Assembly: GCA_011037195.1 (NCBI GenBank)
Contig: JAAEAF010003840.1
Location: 1 to 64,000, forward strand
Length of the DNA stretch: 64,000 nucleotides
Origin: Triatoma infestans
Taxonomy: Eukaryota > Arthropoda > Insecta > Hemiptera > Reduviidae
Direction: 5' to 3'
Made by a program: the position numbers and the translations under genes. The stretch's first letter is position 1. Every line of letters begins with the position of its first letter. The notes beneath the pieces were generated by a model, which searched no databases, was not told the DNA's origin, and saw only the letters and a program-made list of their open reading frames with translations. Below, piece by piece: positions 12,126 to 23,482 of this stretch.

Positions 12126-12797
12126 AAAAAAAAAAAAAAAATAGAACAAAATACTTAACGGTTCGCAAACTTCGCTTACCTACATAAAGGACCCGTTAAT
12201 TTTTTAGTTGAGCCTTTTTTTCTGAACGTTCTATGGGTTCTGTACTTCTAGTTAGAGCGCTAGTTAACTTCTAAATTAGTCAGTCAGTATGTCTAAGGCT
12301 TAATAATGATGGCCCTCATATGGTTACTACAATATAATGTTTACATTCATTGTCTGGTTTGTCCTAATACCTAACGAGTATAATGTAAGACTTCCCAACG
12401 TCTATATTAGTCAAGGGGAAGGGGAATTAAGTGTTTAGTAAAAATTCCAAAATTGAAGGAAACTTATTAATTGTAATAATTGCATCAAGAGAAAGTCTGT
12501 GCTTGAGATTCACATCAATTTTATCTTTATTAGCTTACAATTAGATTATGGATGAAAATTGTTAAAATCTAAGGATATACGTATTAGTAACATTAATGAA
12601 TGTTAATCCAAGTAATGATCATACTGGGGACTGGCCGATCAAATTCTTCGAGATTTGGCCAATATGAAACTTAAATTATTATAATGGTTTCCAATTCGTC
12701 AGGCCTTAAAATTCTAAGGAGATGTTTTATACGACAGTGGCCAGAGGAGTTTTTTTTTTTAATTATATTTAAGAAAAAGTATATTTTATTTGTTCTA
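12126..12797. other. non-coding; family A tail fragment inside
   Basis: Mostly unrecognised. About 12420-12525 resembles the family A end (AAAGTGCTAA-like region, AAGAGAAAGTCTGTGC, then TTCACATCA), strongly diverged. Confidence 0.35.
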
Positions 12798-12838
12798 CGT
12801 TTCGGATACTGTTTTCCACTGCCCTTCTTCAGGAGCTC
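12798..12838 (-). ncRNA. hammerhead-like core motif
   Basis: On the - strand: CTGAAGA, then a stem starting GGGC, a loop, a partner ending CC, then GAAACGTA. The arrangement matches the compact hammerhead-like motifs elsewhere in this window (for example 60469-60499). Stem II pairing is imperfect here. Confidence 0.4.
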
Positions 12839-13819
12839 TTTAGGATAGAACAGAGATGTTTATGTAGAGAACGTTGAGATTGAAATGAATAATTTTTTTT
12901 CTTATTTCAGTCTCAACCGGTCCCAAAAAAAAAATTTTTTGTAATAAAACTCCTGTAGCTATTGTCCTATAAAAAACATCTTAGATTACGATAGTATTTA
13001 TCTAATCCTATAGCAATAATCTTCTTGGTAGCATACTTTTTTCATCTCATAACTTCAGAAGATGGAATATAAATACAAAGTATCCTTTGATATGACCAAA
13101 GGGAAGAGGAGTATCGATACTCAAGAGATCGTGGGCGAGTGTACCTGCATGTTTTTCAGCCTAAAACAATACGCGAATTACTTACTTTGAAATGGCTTAA
13201 TTCACACGCTTTTATTAATTATTTATTGCCTGCAAAAGTAGTCGATAGTGTATCTTAATGGACATAGAGACCGACATACAAGATACTATTACTTCACTTT
13301 TACAAATACAAACATTCGACAGAGCCACAAATGATACACTTTACGTTGCCGTAAATATCTTCTTTTTTTTTTTTACACAACATTCTAAGATGGAAATCGC
13401 TATCATTTGTTATTCAAAAATTGAGAAAATTTCAAATTTAATGAAATTGTGCTGCCCGCTGGAAATCCATTAAAAAGTATATATATTCTTTAACTTGGAA
13501 ATACGCAGAAATTTTCCCATTTCTATAGGCCACTATAAGGCGACAGTAAAATAAAACTGTTGGCCTTTTAGACGAAAGGACACTGAACTTAGATGAAATA
13601 CTCTCTCTTCGTTCTATCTTATAGATAATAAAATATCTATTTCTTTTTGAGAAAGAAATACATTGCCTCTATAGACTAGGTATGACAGAGAGATATATAG
13701 ACCCTCAGTTCTACAAAACAAACTATTCTGGCGAAAATTTTCAATAAATCTTATATTTTGCTTATTTCCATGATTCGGACGAGATAAGACATTGTGTTCA
13801 ATTTTTTATTAGAGACTTT
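12839..13819. other. non-coding stretch, unrecognised
   Basis: AT-rich; no exon, repeat or RNA gene recognised. Confidence 0.4.
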
Positions 13820-13880
13820 TTTCTTGATATCCTGCTTCATTTTGTGGTCAGCGTCCGGTTTTGGACGTTCATCCATTTTC
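13820..13880 (+). repeat. family B fragment
   Basis: CCTGCTTCATTTTGTGGTCA followed by a diverged CGTCCGGTTTTGGACGTTC block, as in the family B copies at 36.7 kb. Confidence 0.5.
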
Positions 13881-14339
13881 GGATATATTTAAATTTCCTT
13901 TTTGGAGTGGATTAGTATCATTATTAGATGAATATTTATTACTGACTAAATATTTCATTTTGATTTAAGTAATAACTAACAAAATAAATAAGATAATGTA
14001 TATAAACAAATTATGTAAAACAATTAAATTATGTGCAAAACCATACTATCTGTCATTCACAAATGCACATACGTTTGGGCTTAGGTGTTTTGGTATGCTG
14101 GTTAATTGTTATAATTATGTAAAGACGGTGTTAAATGAGGTTTGTTCGTTTATTAAATTTAGTTTCAATGTTTTATGTATATATATTTAGTATATATAAT
14201 TATCTAATAACCTGCACATTTACTGCGCAACATAATTCGTATTTCTACTCTAAAGAACCAAAAAATACTATGTTTTTTTTTTTTTTAAATGGATACCATA
14301 TAGACCTTAAAAAAAACAACATACAAAACGCTTTTCAAG

Positions 14340-14490
14340 ATCGTGCGTGAATTAATTTTGCTCTGTCCAAATCCGGGTGACAAATCATACTTGTTTATCA
14401 AGCGATCCAAAGAATTAGCGATCGCTGGAAACCGGCCAATGAAACTAGAAAATGAAACAAGATATCACGAAAAAAAAATCTCTGACGTTT
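14340..14490 (-). repeat. family B fragment
   Basis: Contains TTTTGCTCTGTCC, then a degraded GCTGGAAACCGGCCAATGA block and ATATCACGAAAAAAAAATCTC, in the order of the family B end. The hammerhead-like core has lost CTGATGA. Confidence 0.45.
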
Positions 14491-14588
14491 TATGAGTTTT
14501 GTTGACCCAAATCGCAATAACTGGGTAATTATATCCATTGCGTTGCACAAAGATTCTGAGTCTGAGCAAAGAAAATTCCGTTTTGTAT

Positions 14589-15350
14589 TGTAATGTGATA
14601 ACAAGAAGGAGTGATAACAAGAAGGAGTGATAACAAGAAGGAAAATATATAATTTTTAATTATAAAAATTATAAGTAGTGGTGCCAGCCAGTCGCTATTA
14701 TTCAGGTCAAGAGCCGCGGTCAGTGCACGGTCAAAGGGACCGCAAAAGGCACACCGCTTTCAACAAGAAACCCTTTCAAAAGGGTCATTATACGGTCAGT
14801 ATACAGTAGCCACCTGGCCATATACAAGGGTCAACAAATCACTCAAAAGACCACCTGGCTACAGTCTTTTGATAACCGCCAATAAACAAACACTCAAAAG
14901 ACTACTGGCTACAGTCTTTTGATAACCGCCATCACCTGTTGCCACACCTGTTCGCCGACCTATTCAAGACCTAGGGTCAACACACGGCAAGAGATGTTTT
15001 AGTGTGTCCCGTAATTACACACTTGTCAATGTGTGAGTGATGGCAATACAACGTCTCTCTCACAGGAAGAAGGGATGAGTATTCTTCAGTATTTTATCAG
15101 CGTATCATCAAGATTCTACGAGTGACATAGTTCATACATCGGAGCGCGTCCCTATCTAAGTATTTAAACATATATTATTTATCAATCATTATAGTTGGTG
15201 CATTCTAGTTACCTTTTAAATCATTTTAAATTAATTGTAGTTATATCCTTTCAAACGTTAAATTATTGTTAAAATATATATCTATCTTCTAACTAACTCC
15301 CAACTATTCATCGCATCATAACCCTCTCCAAGACATCTGATCCCATTACA
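14589..15350. mobile_element. solo LTR, 762 bp, TSD GTAT
   Basis: Starts TGTAATGTGATAACAAG and ends GATCCCATTACA, so it has TG...CA ends with a 7-base inverted match (TGTAATG/CATTACA). It is bounded by GTAT at 14585-14588 and 15351-15354. Near its left end is a 16-bp unit repeated almost three times. The interior contains a direct duplication around CTCAAAAGAC...GGCTACAGTCTTTTGATA (about 14840 and 14890). No coding region or partner LTR lies nearby, so it is a solo LTR. A 4-bp TSD fits Ty3/gypsy-type integration; the exact family is not known. Confidence 0.75.
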
Positions 15351-15354
15351 GTAT

Positions 15355-16420
15355 ATATACGTGAATTAAATAGTATAAATCAATAATAAAGGGAATTCAA
15401 TTGAACTGAGTACAGACTGGACAGGTGCAATATAACTACACCACAATGACCTTCATGGTCGCACTGTGGTAAGACATGCTCAGAAACTAACTCCAGAACT
15501 CCTAAATGAAAAATAAAATAGCTAACAAAACTGTAACAATAAAAGGAGGTATGGTGGTTACAAACAAGTGGATTACAATTGCTTGGAATACAAATTTTTA
15601 TTTGAAACAAGCTACAACAAAGCCACACAAGTTTTTAGCCCAATATTTACAACTAAAAAACTGTTCCAGCCAGTTTTTACAGAACATTTTTTTTATTAGA
15701 ATTATATTTCATTTTTATTTGGTTTTTCTTCTCTTTCTCTGTAATTTCCCATTTAGTTTTTATTGTTCTAACATTTATGTTATGTTTCCTGTGTAGCTTT
15801 TATTGTTACGTTTAATGTTTCCCTTTTTTTTCCCCCACTCTCATTGCCTAAAGTAAATATTTTATTTCGTGTAACATATATTCAAGAATATTTAATATTA
15901 GAAATATTAATTAAAGAAATGAATATAATTATTAAATTAAGAACTGAATACCGTTCATTGTCCTCTTTGCCATAAAGTTTTTTTTTTTTTTGTGTTAATT
16001 ATGAATCTACTATTATTTCTGTTTAAAATTTAAGGTCATATAATAAATCATTTATAAAGTATTTTTCTGGGAGAAAGTTGCATCCGGAAGTTTTAAGAAG
16101 CCATATTTGAACTTGATCAGCTTAACTAGAGATAGGAAGTTATCGAGTTTCTTGTCCCTTTATAATAGAATTCCCTGCTTGTGGTTTGTTCAGTGCATAG
16201 TAAGCTCACATTTTTTTAATAAGCTTTCATCTTACATTACTTTTAATTATTAAAAGCTATGGTTTATTGAAATATTTTTCTCACTAGTTAAACCAGGATG
16301 CGGGTAGGAATCGGGGATCCCGGCTTGATCTGAGATGTGACATCTCGTTGAACCTAGGTAATCCAGCCATAGCCTTTCAGGCACAATAAGTAGCAATAAT
16401 TATCTGTGTTACTGAGATAT
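15355..16420. other. non-coding stretch, unrecognised
   Basis: Contains frames of 82 (- strand, 15380-15628) and 96 residues (+ strand, 15506-15796) on opposite strands, neither with a motif I recognise. The rest is AT-rich. Confidence 0.35.
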
Positions 16421-16429
16421 TACTCCAGA

Positions 16430-17060
16430 GTTGCCATCTTCTCTGACCACCTTCTAAGAGCCATCGGTTCCTACCAAGACAATTCAAGACTGGTGTCGTA
16501 CTGCTTGGGCATTCTAATGCAAATTATTATCCTAATGGATTTTTATAGTTTGGGTATCCTAGTATTCAGAGTATAAGGGCAACTAGACGGCCCTGCTCAT
16601 GCACATGAGGCAGATCGCCTTGCCTGGGCCCCTTATTGGACCTGAATGCTTCTGTGGTGCACTGCCTCATGACTGCACAATAGATCACAAATATGGTAGG
16701 TGAAAATCCTAGGCCTGAGGCAGACGAAGAAATTCATTAATAAGCTATTCCCCCAGACTTCTTCCAGAATAACTCCAACAAGACCGTGCGGCAATGAGGG
16801 CGATTATAGGCTTTCTTACTGGCTTATCGTAAACTTAATATGCATATGTATAGCATGGGCCTGACAATGGTTAGTTGGTTTTATTTGAGATTAAGTAGAA
16901 ACAGCTGTGCTATGTCAGTGTGAAGGTCTTGAAAGGCTGAGATTTCTCCTGTTTTGGAACTTTACCAAGGAGTCGCGCTGCAGACTCCTAAGCCTAATTT
17001 TAACAGAAAAGGCAGGGCTGGAGATGGTACTGTAATTTTCGAGGCCCATAGGGGCCCAGT
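16430..17060 (+). pseudogene. decayed jockey/I-type LINE, RNase H and C-terminal region
   Basis: Frames shift several times, but pieces follow the order of the end of a non-LTR ORF2. GPLIGPECFCGALPHDC at about 16626-16676 matches the stretch just after the RNase H domain. RAIIGFLTGLS at about 16797-16829 and LNMHMYSMGLT at about 16833-16865 resemble the conserved 'LTGH...LHRMGL' block. Further fragments at about 16915-16960 would be the start of the Cys/His region. No intact frame remains. G+C content is clearly above its surroundings. Confidence 0.6.
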
Positions 17061-17384
17061 GGCTATGGGCTTGCTAGCCAACTCCCATAGAATCTAATAT
17101 GTTCAAACACGTGAGTAAAATATTTTTATACTTCCGTTCAGTTGCCAATAGGTTCAAATGTTAAAAAGCAATATTTTAGTCACGTTTGATAAATAACAAT
17201 TATTACAGCGAATAATGTAATAATTCAATATGAATTTTTAAGCAACTTTTATCTTCTCCGACCATTTCTAAAAGTCCAGTGGACAAACAAAGTGACTAAT
17301 CATAAACTTTTATCCACATTTAATTGCTTTTACAATTATTTAATAACAGCTAGTAGTTAGAGATCCCCGTTGCCTAAAAGGATT

Positions 17385-17910
17385 TTTGGTTTTCGCAGAG
17401 CTGAAAAGTATTAGAGATATTCTCCGTGACAGCCTGCATCTTTTTGTGGTCATCGACCGGTTTCAGGCATTCGCCCATCATCAGGATGTTTTTGTCAAAC
17501 AGTGTACTAACATAGACTTGACAACAGTCAAACAGAGCAAATTCAGTTGATACGACTGTATACTCGTGTACGGCAGAGGGTTATCTGTTTATTTCTTTTC
17601 GGATATCTCCATTTCAACTACATTTCTAGATACATAGACATATATTACTAGATTTATAGATATTTCTAAATTTTCTAGATATAGACGCATCCAGAATTTT
17701 TGTCTCTTTAATCTTGAACTTAGACTCCATTCCCGCGTGACGAAATATAAGCAAGTGAATCAGTGTATGAACTGAATTTGCTCTGTGCAAGTCTATGTTA
17801 GTACACTTTTTGACAAAAACATCCTGATGACGGGCGAATGCCTGAAAACTAGTCGATGACCACCACAAAAAGAAGCAGGCTAACACGGAAAATATCGCTG
17901 ATATTTTTTG
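17385..17910. repeat. family B, inverted pair of ends with hammerhead-like cores
   Basis: Left arm (about 17390-17560): GCAGAGCTGAAAAGTATTAG, then GGTTTCAGGCATTCGCCC, then CAGACTTGACA. Right arm (about 17775-17900) carries the reverse order and strand. Each arm holds a hammerhead-like core. On the - strand it is at about 17453-17484 (CTGATGA, stem GGGC/GCCT, GAAACCGGTC). On the + strand it is at about 17825-17857 (CTGATGA, stem, GAAAACTAGTC). Between them lies a copy of the 17569/18421 direct repeat. Confidence 0.65.
17569..17755 (+). repeat. direct repeat I, copy 1
   Basis: Shares TACGGCAGAG.GTTATCTG at its start and TGACGAAATATAAGCAAG at its end with 18421-18600. The middle differs by substitutions and small indels. 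Confidence 0.7.
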
Positions 17911-18063
17911 GTTTATTTAAAAATATCTGTGGGAGTTCTCATCGTCTTCATTGAGATAATTACATTTTATGTCAATAATAATAATAATAAAAAAAAAAGA
18001 AGGTATAATCCGAATGAAGAATAAAAGGCTGTAAATTCCGAAAGAATTTATTTACTTCTCTCA

Positions 18064-18240
18064 CGCATTGGTCTAGTGGCTAGCGCACTCGCTTTTGGTG
18101 CGAGAATTCAGGATTTCCATGAAGGCAAAGACGGTGTTCACTCTGAATCTTGTGGAAATGTGGGGATCTACAGTTAGTAGTGAATCTTGGTAGCGAATGC
18201 TAGAATTAAACGGCAATGGGAACCGTGCAGTGCTTACTAC
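18064..18240 (+). repeat. tRNA-derived SINE
   Basis: The tRNA-like head GGTCTAGTGGCTAGCGCACT contains a good A box. The B box is degraded (CAGGATTTCCA). The body shares GTGCTTACTACAC-type sequence with the copy at 47753. It ends directly in the (CA)n run at 18242. This is not a functional tRNA gene, because the acceptor stem and B box are not maintained. Confidence 0.7.
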
Positions 18241-18241
18241 A

Positions 18242-18243
18242 CA

Positions 18244-18291
<48 letters not shown>
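18242..18291. repeat. (CA)n microsatellite
   Basis: Near-perfect CA run of about 50 bp, directly at the 3' end of a SINE. Confidence 0.95.
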
Positions 18292-18295
<4 letters not shown>

Positions 18296-18420
18296 AACAC
18301 CTATTCTTCCATAAAAATCGCCGTCATGGATTGTTGTGCTTTTTATTTCATTTAGATAATGCAAAAGCAAATAAATAGTCGAGGGGATGTGAGTGAACAG
18401 ATTAGGAACGTATTTTCATT

Positions 18421-18600
18421 CTATACGGCAGAGTGTTATCTGCATATTTTCTTTCTGATATCTCCATTTTGAATATTAGCTACTGAAAATAAGCAGGGAA
18501 ACATAAAAACTACTTTGTTATATTTAGACACATCCAGAATTTTTTCCTGTTTAATCTTGAACATAGGCTCCCATTCCCATGTGACGAAATATAAGCAAGA
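18421..18600 (+). repeat. direct repeat I, copy 2
   Basis: Second copy of the unit at 17569-17755. The SINE, the CA run and one family B arm lie between the two copies. Confidence 0.7.
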
Positions 18601-19119
18601 CTATAGACAGACTTACTCTCTATTAATCAAGATTTTATAATACCGAATAAGGAAAAAGAAAAGAAAAAGTAAAGAGAGAGAGAAAAATACAACTTTTTAT
18701 TTAAAAAAAAAAATAAATCTAAAGTATTAGCCGGATGTGGAAATATTCAGCAACAAAAACAACAACATATGTTTATGCAATTAATTTTAAAGTTTTCAAG
18801 TGGATTAAGTTTCATATATGCTTATTTACATATTAATCTCTCATTATATATTCCAGTATGTCATTATTTTGGTGCTTACCAAGCTCTCTCTTCAATACGA
18901 GATTATCACCACTCCATGTTTAATGCTTTTAAAGTGTTAGAAGATTATCATTAAGACTATAAATTACTATACTTAATTAAATTGAAAATAAATTATTCCT
19001 TTATCCCAGAAATAATGACCATATTAAGAAAAAACTGATCATGTACGTTTACTTACATCTATTTAATGTGTTCCTATTTTTAACACAATTTTTTTTGGTC
19101 TATTACTTATTCGTACTGC
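18601..19119. other. non-coding stretch, unrecognised
   Basis: AT-rich with an AAG/GAGA-rich patch near 18655-18690. Nothing else supported. Confidence 0.4.
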
Positions 19120-19321
19120 TGTAAAAAGTATTGCAATTGTATCAAATGTTCGATATTCAGTTTATACCGGAAATATACGTTTCGTGAGATCCCCTAAATC
19201 CGAAAAAATGATTTTTAGAAATTTATGTGCATGTGTGGTAATCAAACATAACTCAAAAACGAAAAATGACATATTTTCAGACTTGATATTTCGTTTAATT
19301 TCCACTAAGGGGCGGGCCTGA
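19120..19321 (+). repeat. family A element, old copy, left part
   Basis: Reads AGTATTGCAATTGTATCAAA, then ACCGGAAATATACGTTT and AACTCAAAAACGAAAAATG, as in family A. It is interrupted at 19321 by the LTR-like insertion and resumes at 19677. Confidence 0.65.
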
Positions 19322-19671
19322 TATAACAGCAACCAAGAGAGATCAACAACCAAAGAGAGTAAAGAGAAGAGAAACGAACCCAACCACTCCTCGGACTGGA
19401 GTGGGAAAAACTGTATAAATACAGCGACGGACAGTTAAAGAGTCCATAGACAGTTCAATACAGTTCGATACAGTTCACTATAGTCGATCATCTCGCCAGT
19501 CACTTCGTGTCATTTTCATACCACTCTACCTTAACCATTCGCTATTGTAAAGTCCAGGCAGACTGTGTCTCTTTATTATTATTATTATTATACATAGTTA
19601 ACCAATGTTAGCCCAGTCTTCTTAATTCATCAACCAAAACTAAATTCTCTCCACCTAACACATCCATTATA
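19322..19671. mobile_element. family D LTR-like insertion, 350 bp, TSD CCTGA
   Basis: The unit begins TATAACAGCAACC and ends CATCCATTATA. It is flanked by CCTGA at 19317-19321 and 19672-19676, inside a family A copy whose two halves join across it. Within are AGAGAAGAGAAACGAACCC, a TATA-like CTGTATAAATACAGCGACGG, and GTAAAGTCCAGGCAGACTG. The same order occurs in the array at 60.69-61.92 kb, where copies start TGTAAC or TGTAAT. That suggests a degenerate TG...CA LTR. The TATA-like box followed by a fixed downstream motif fits an LTR promoter; this is inference. Confidence 0.7.
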
Positions 19672-19676
19672 CCTGA

Positions 19677-20010
19677 CAAAAAGGTTTTGGTCAAAATCGG
19701 TCCAGATCTTCACTGTGAATGGATTTTTTTTTTTTTTAAGATTTTCTCAAACGTTCTTTGGGATATGGACTACAAAGAGCTACAACTTTTGAACATTTTT
19801 CATTGGGGAATCTCCGGGAAATTTCATTTAAGGGAGGAATATATTGGTTATACTTTCCTGTAAAGTGTATTTTTTATTTAATATACGATTCTATCATTCA
19901 TAGATTTTTTTCGTACCCAGAGGACCTCAAAATATGTATTTCCGGTGAAAACTCAGTTTTGAAAATTGGATACTTAAAAAAAAACAATTTTCTCAACTCT
20001 AAAGGTAAGA
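19677..20010 (+). repeat. family A element, old copy, right part
   Basis: Continues the monomer (AAGGTTTTGGTCAAAATCGG, AGCTACAACTTTTGAAC, TCTCCGGGAAATTTCATTTA) after the 19322-19671 insertion. Confidence 0.6.
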
Positions 20011-20021
20011 AGGGTAACAAC

Positions 20022-20764
20022 TGTGATGGATTTAAAAATATATTCATTTATAAATAAATCAAAATTATCAAAATATGTGATGATTGCCTGTACCCTTGCA
20101 AAAGGGCAGGCTAGGTAGAAGAAGTCCAGTTACTGGCATTGTATTACCCCTTCTCCTCACAGGGGAGGAGACAAATTGAAGGAACAAAGAGAAGAGATTC
20201 TTTTAAGGACAGACTTGTTCTAGAATTCAAGGAGGACGCTTCTGAGTTGAGATATAACATTGCAGTTTATTCCAGTTAATTTATAAGCTTGTTGTTGTGA
20301 TAATCTAAAGTTGTAATGTAATGGTGTGATGATGTGTATTTGTAGTAGCACGAGCGGTATTGTATAATAAAGGGCTTGTATGTGTGTAAGTTTAAGAGAG
20401 AATGAAGTATTAGTAATAAACAAGAAATCACACGGTTTTTAAAAATATATATTCTCTAAGAGAAATTAAGTTACTTTAGATTATCACAACAACAAGCTTA
20501 TAAATTAACTGGAATAAACTGCAATGTTATATCTCAACTCAGAAGCGTCCTCCTTGAATTCTAGAACAAGTCTGTCCTTAAAAGAATCTCTTCTTTTTGT
20601 TCCTTCAATTCCTCCCCTGTGAGGAGAAGGGGTAATACAATGCCAGTAACTGGACTTCTTCTACCTGGCTTGCCCTTTTGCAAGGGTACAGGCAATCATC
20701 ACATATTTTGATAATTTTGATTTATTTATAAATTAATATATTTTAATGTTTTGCATCCATCACA
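20022..20764. mobile_element. palindromic LTR-like insertion, TSD CAAC
   Basis: Two arms of about 290 bp (20022-20312 and 20466-20764) are near-exact reverse complements around a 150-bp centre. The whole is bounded by CAAC at 20018-20021 and 20765-20768 and ends in TGTGATGG...CCATCACA. The centre starts TGTAATGTAATGGTGTGATG, the same head as the LTRs at 26508 and 56926. So 20316-20764 looks like one LTR, and 20022-20315 an inverted copy of its 3' part. The TSD encloses the composite, so it was probably inserted as one unit. Transcription across it would give a long hairpin RNA. Confidence 0.75.
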
Positions 20765-20769
20765 CAACC

Positions 20770-21885
20770 AAACATAGGCCATATATTTTATATTGTCGGT
20801 TACAATCGTCACATTGAACTACTTCTTAACCTTAAATAAATAAACATAAAATGTAATTTAAACAAAAAAAAAAAAAACTAACGTCAATCTGTTCCCATTT
20901 TTTAAAACTTTTTCACCAACCTAATGTCAGCATGTGATTTAAAATCTTACGGCTATTTTATAATGAATGTAGCCATTTGAAAGAAGGTATATATATGGCT
21001 TAGCTTAACCTATTGTAAGATAAGTCCCTAAGGCACAAGTTGACCTTTGACACACAAAAGGAACATCATTAAAGAGGGACGCTTTAGTAAGTGATTAGCT
21101 GTTTGCTGTCCGTCTAATATAAATATATGAACCTTTCATAAAAGTTCATCCAGTGATGATAATGTATAGGCCAAGGCTGTGCGCTGCTTTACTAGTGATT
21201 ATGTTTCTTAAGATGAATAAAAACTAGACGGAGTATAATATACGCACTCTAGTGCCAGTTCATTTTCTTTTGCATCCTTCCGGTCGTATATTATTTATTA
21301 TTATTTTTTTTTTTTATTCTACTTACTTCATCTAGCATTCAAGCCGCAATGTTGGAACAGTTTTTGCTTTCTTTACAGTTAGTAGATTTTAAATTTTCTA
21401 TGTTACCATGTATTTTAAAAAAAAAATGTTCTAATTTTTCGTTGGATACTCTATTTTTCTTTCTTTTTTTTTTTTAATTCGCTGTTTTTTTTTCAGCGAT
21501 ATTTGATTTTGTAAAAGCTCAATTGAAACAACTAGTGTTGTTCTTTTTGAAACTAGTGAGATTACTTCTTTTGTTGCATATTCACTGAATCATAAACAAA
21601 GAAAGATCAATCTCAACGTCTTTAGAAAAAATATGTTGTACAAGATACTGCACACATCATACTGAAGAGGAAAGCGTTCAGAAAAAAATTAAATGCGCAA
21701 TAAAATTCTGTATCAGGATGTTGAGCTTCCTTTTAAGTTGTCATTTTTTTCCTTGAAATTTCATCTGTTTTCGTTTTTTTTTTTTGGCTTTTATATTTCT
21801 GGCATAATTAATTATCGGGAAAGTTATGAATAATTGTTGGAAAAAATTTGAATTATTTTCAAATAATTTAGAAAGAGGAAGTTAA
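20770..21885. other. non-coding stretch, unrecognised
   Basis: AT-rich with several poly-A and poly-T runs. A slightly more complex stretch at about 20980-21240 has no supported frame. Confidence 0.4.
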
Positions 21886-21889
21886 TTAT

Positions 21890-21895
21890 GGTGTT

Positions 21896-21952
<57 letters not shown>

Positions 21953-22235
21953 GAAAGAGTGAGTAAGTGATTGAGTGAACAAAATATATCAACGAAAACA
22001 TTGCATAGGTATCGTCATCGCACCTCTCAAAAAAGCTTCAGGGACCATCAACCGGTAATGCGAATTTACAAATAGTTTTTCAGTTTTTGCAATTTTGTTT
22101 GCAAAACGCTCCAATGATTTTTTTTTTAAACTTTTTATACTAACTATAGACTTCTTATACTATTTATACATATATAAATATCAGATTTATTTGAAAGATA
22201 TTTCTTGGAATCATTTATTTTAGTGGATACTGAGA
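21890..22235 (+). repeat. GT/GA microsatellite and diverged family A fragment
   Basis: (GT)n followed by (GA)n at 21895-21950. Then ACCATCAACCGGTAATGCG, TTTTTCAGTTTTTGCAA and AAAACGCTCCAATGATTT, in the order of a family A monomer but highly diverged. Confidence 0.5.
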
Positions 22236-23482
22236 ACTTGTGGATTAAGCTTAATATACACTGGCATTACAAGCTTTGCAAAGGATTTGCGAAAGAGTGC
22301 GCTGTCATATAATGGAATCATTTATAAAAAAAACAAATAAATAATAGAGGACATCTTCTTCAATTTCTCTTAATCAAATAAGAGAAATGATTACATTGCA
22401 TTACCAATTACTGCTTTTATCCAGGATATTCTGTCCAGCAGTTTCATGTCTCACGGACCACTTGCACCAAACGCTAATGTGTAAGCTATTGAGCTAAACC
22501 GGACCTTAGATTAATCAGGTTTTGAAGTGAAGAATGATTCTATTCAGATCTTCTCCAAAACATTTTGATTTTGTAATCATAACATCTAAAAGGCAGAAAA
22601 TTTCTCTACATTCAAAATTTGAACATCTCAGCGGAATATTCAACGGATTTTTCTCGTTCAATAACCTTTTTTCATGAAAAAAAATTTACTTTAAAGAAAA
22701 AATATACTTTATTTGCTAATGTTAATTTGATATAAGAAAGTTGGTTTTGAAATCGCTTATTTCTGCTGCTATGTACACGAATCCTCAAAAAAAAAATCAT
22801 TTTCACACTCAGCAAGGCTACATTTTGAGACCCACTGTCTCCCAAGACATCCGAAATATTTTATTAAGTGATAGAAATAAAATACAATTGTATAGAAATT
22901 GTAGAGACAAATCGATGGGAAATTTTTTTTGAGAAAAATGAGATAAAATGATGGGGGGGTGGGGACCCTTTCAGTAAAATGGCAGACTTTCTGTGATAAA
23001 TTTTTTACCAAAGCCATCATGTCAGATGTTCAGTTGAAACACCAAATTAATACGGTTTTATATCCCTGCATTATTTCCAATCGCAAAAAAAAAAAAAAAT
23101 AGTATTTTTTTCTAGCCTATAGAATTTCAAAACTTGTAACTTATAATGAAAATCTCAGATTTTAAAATCGTGGCACGATTGCGGTCATCAATAAAAGAAA
23201 AAAAAATGCCCTTTCTTCAAAGTAGTATTTTACTTTTGTTTTAATTTTAAATTTTTGAAAAAAAAAAACCTATTATTTTAAAACCAAACTGAATATATCG
23301 ACATTTTTATTTTTTATAATATTTCATCTTCATACAAATGTCTAAAATTAGTTTACAGAAATTTAGCAAGTTTATATAAATGATTAATGTGTTAGCTAAG
23401 ACTTGTTACAGGACGTCATGACTTCTAAGATCCATTGTGTAAAGAAATTTCGTTATCACTCGATTTTTTAATACATTTTTTT
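22236..23482. other. non-coding stretch, unrecognised
   Basis: AT-rich. Frames at 22741-22932 (+) and 22769-23020 (-) overlap each other on opposite strands and have no motif. Confidence 0.4.

Noticed and set aside
15380..15796. Opposite-strand frames of 82 and 96 codons
   Set aside because: They overlap each other, lack motifs and end in T-rich low-complexity sequence.
18073..18378. Open frames across the CA repeat (poly Cys-Val and poly His-Thr peptides)
   Set aside because: They are translations of a dinucleotide microsatellite and a SINE, not genes.
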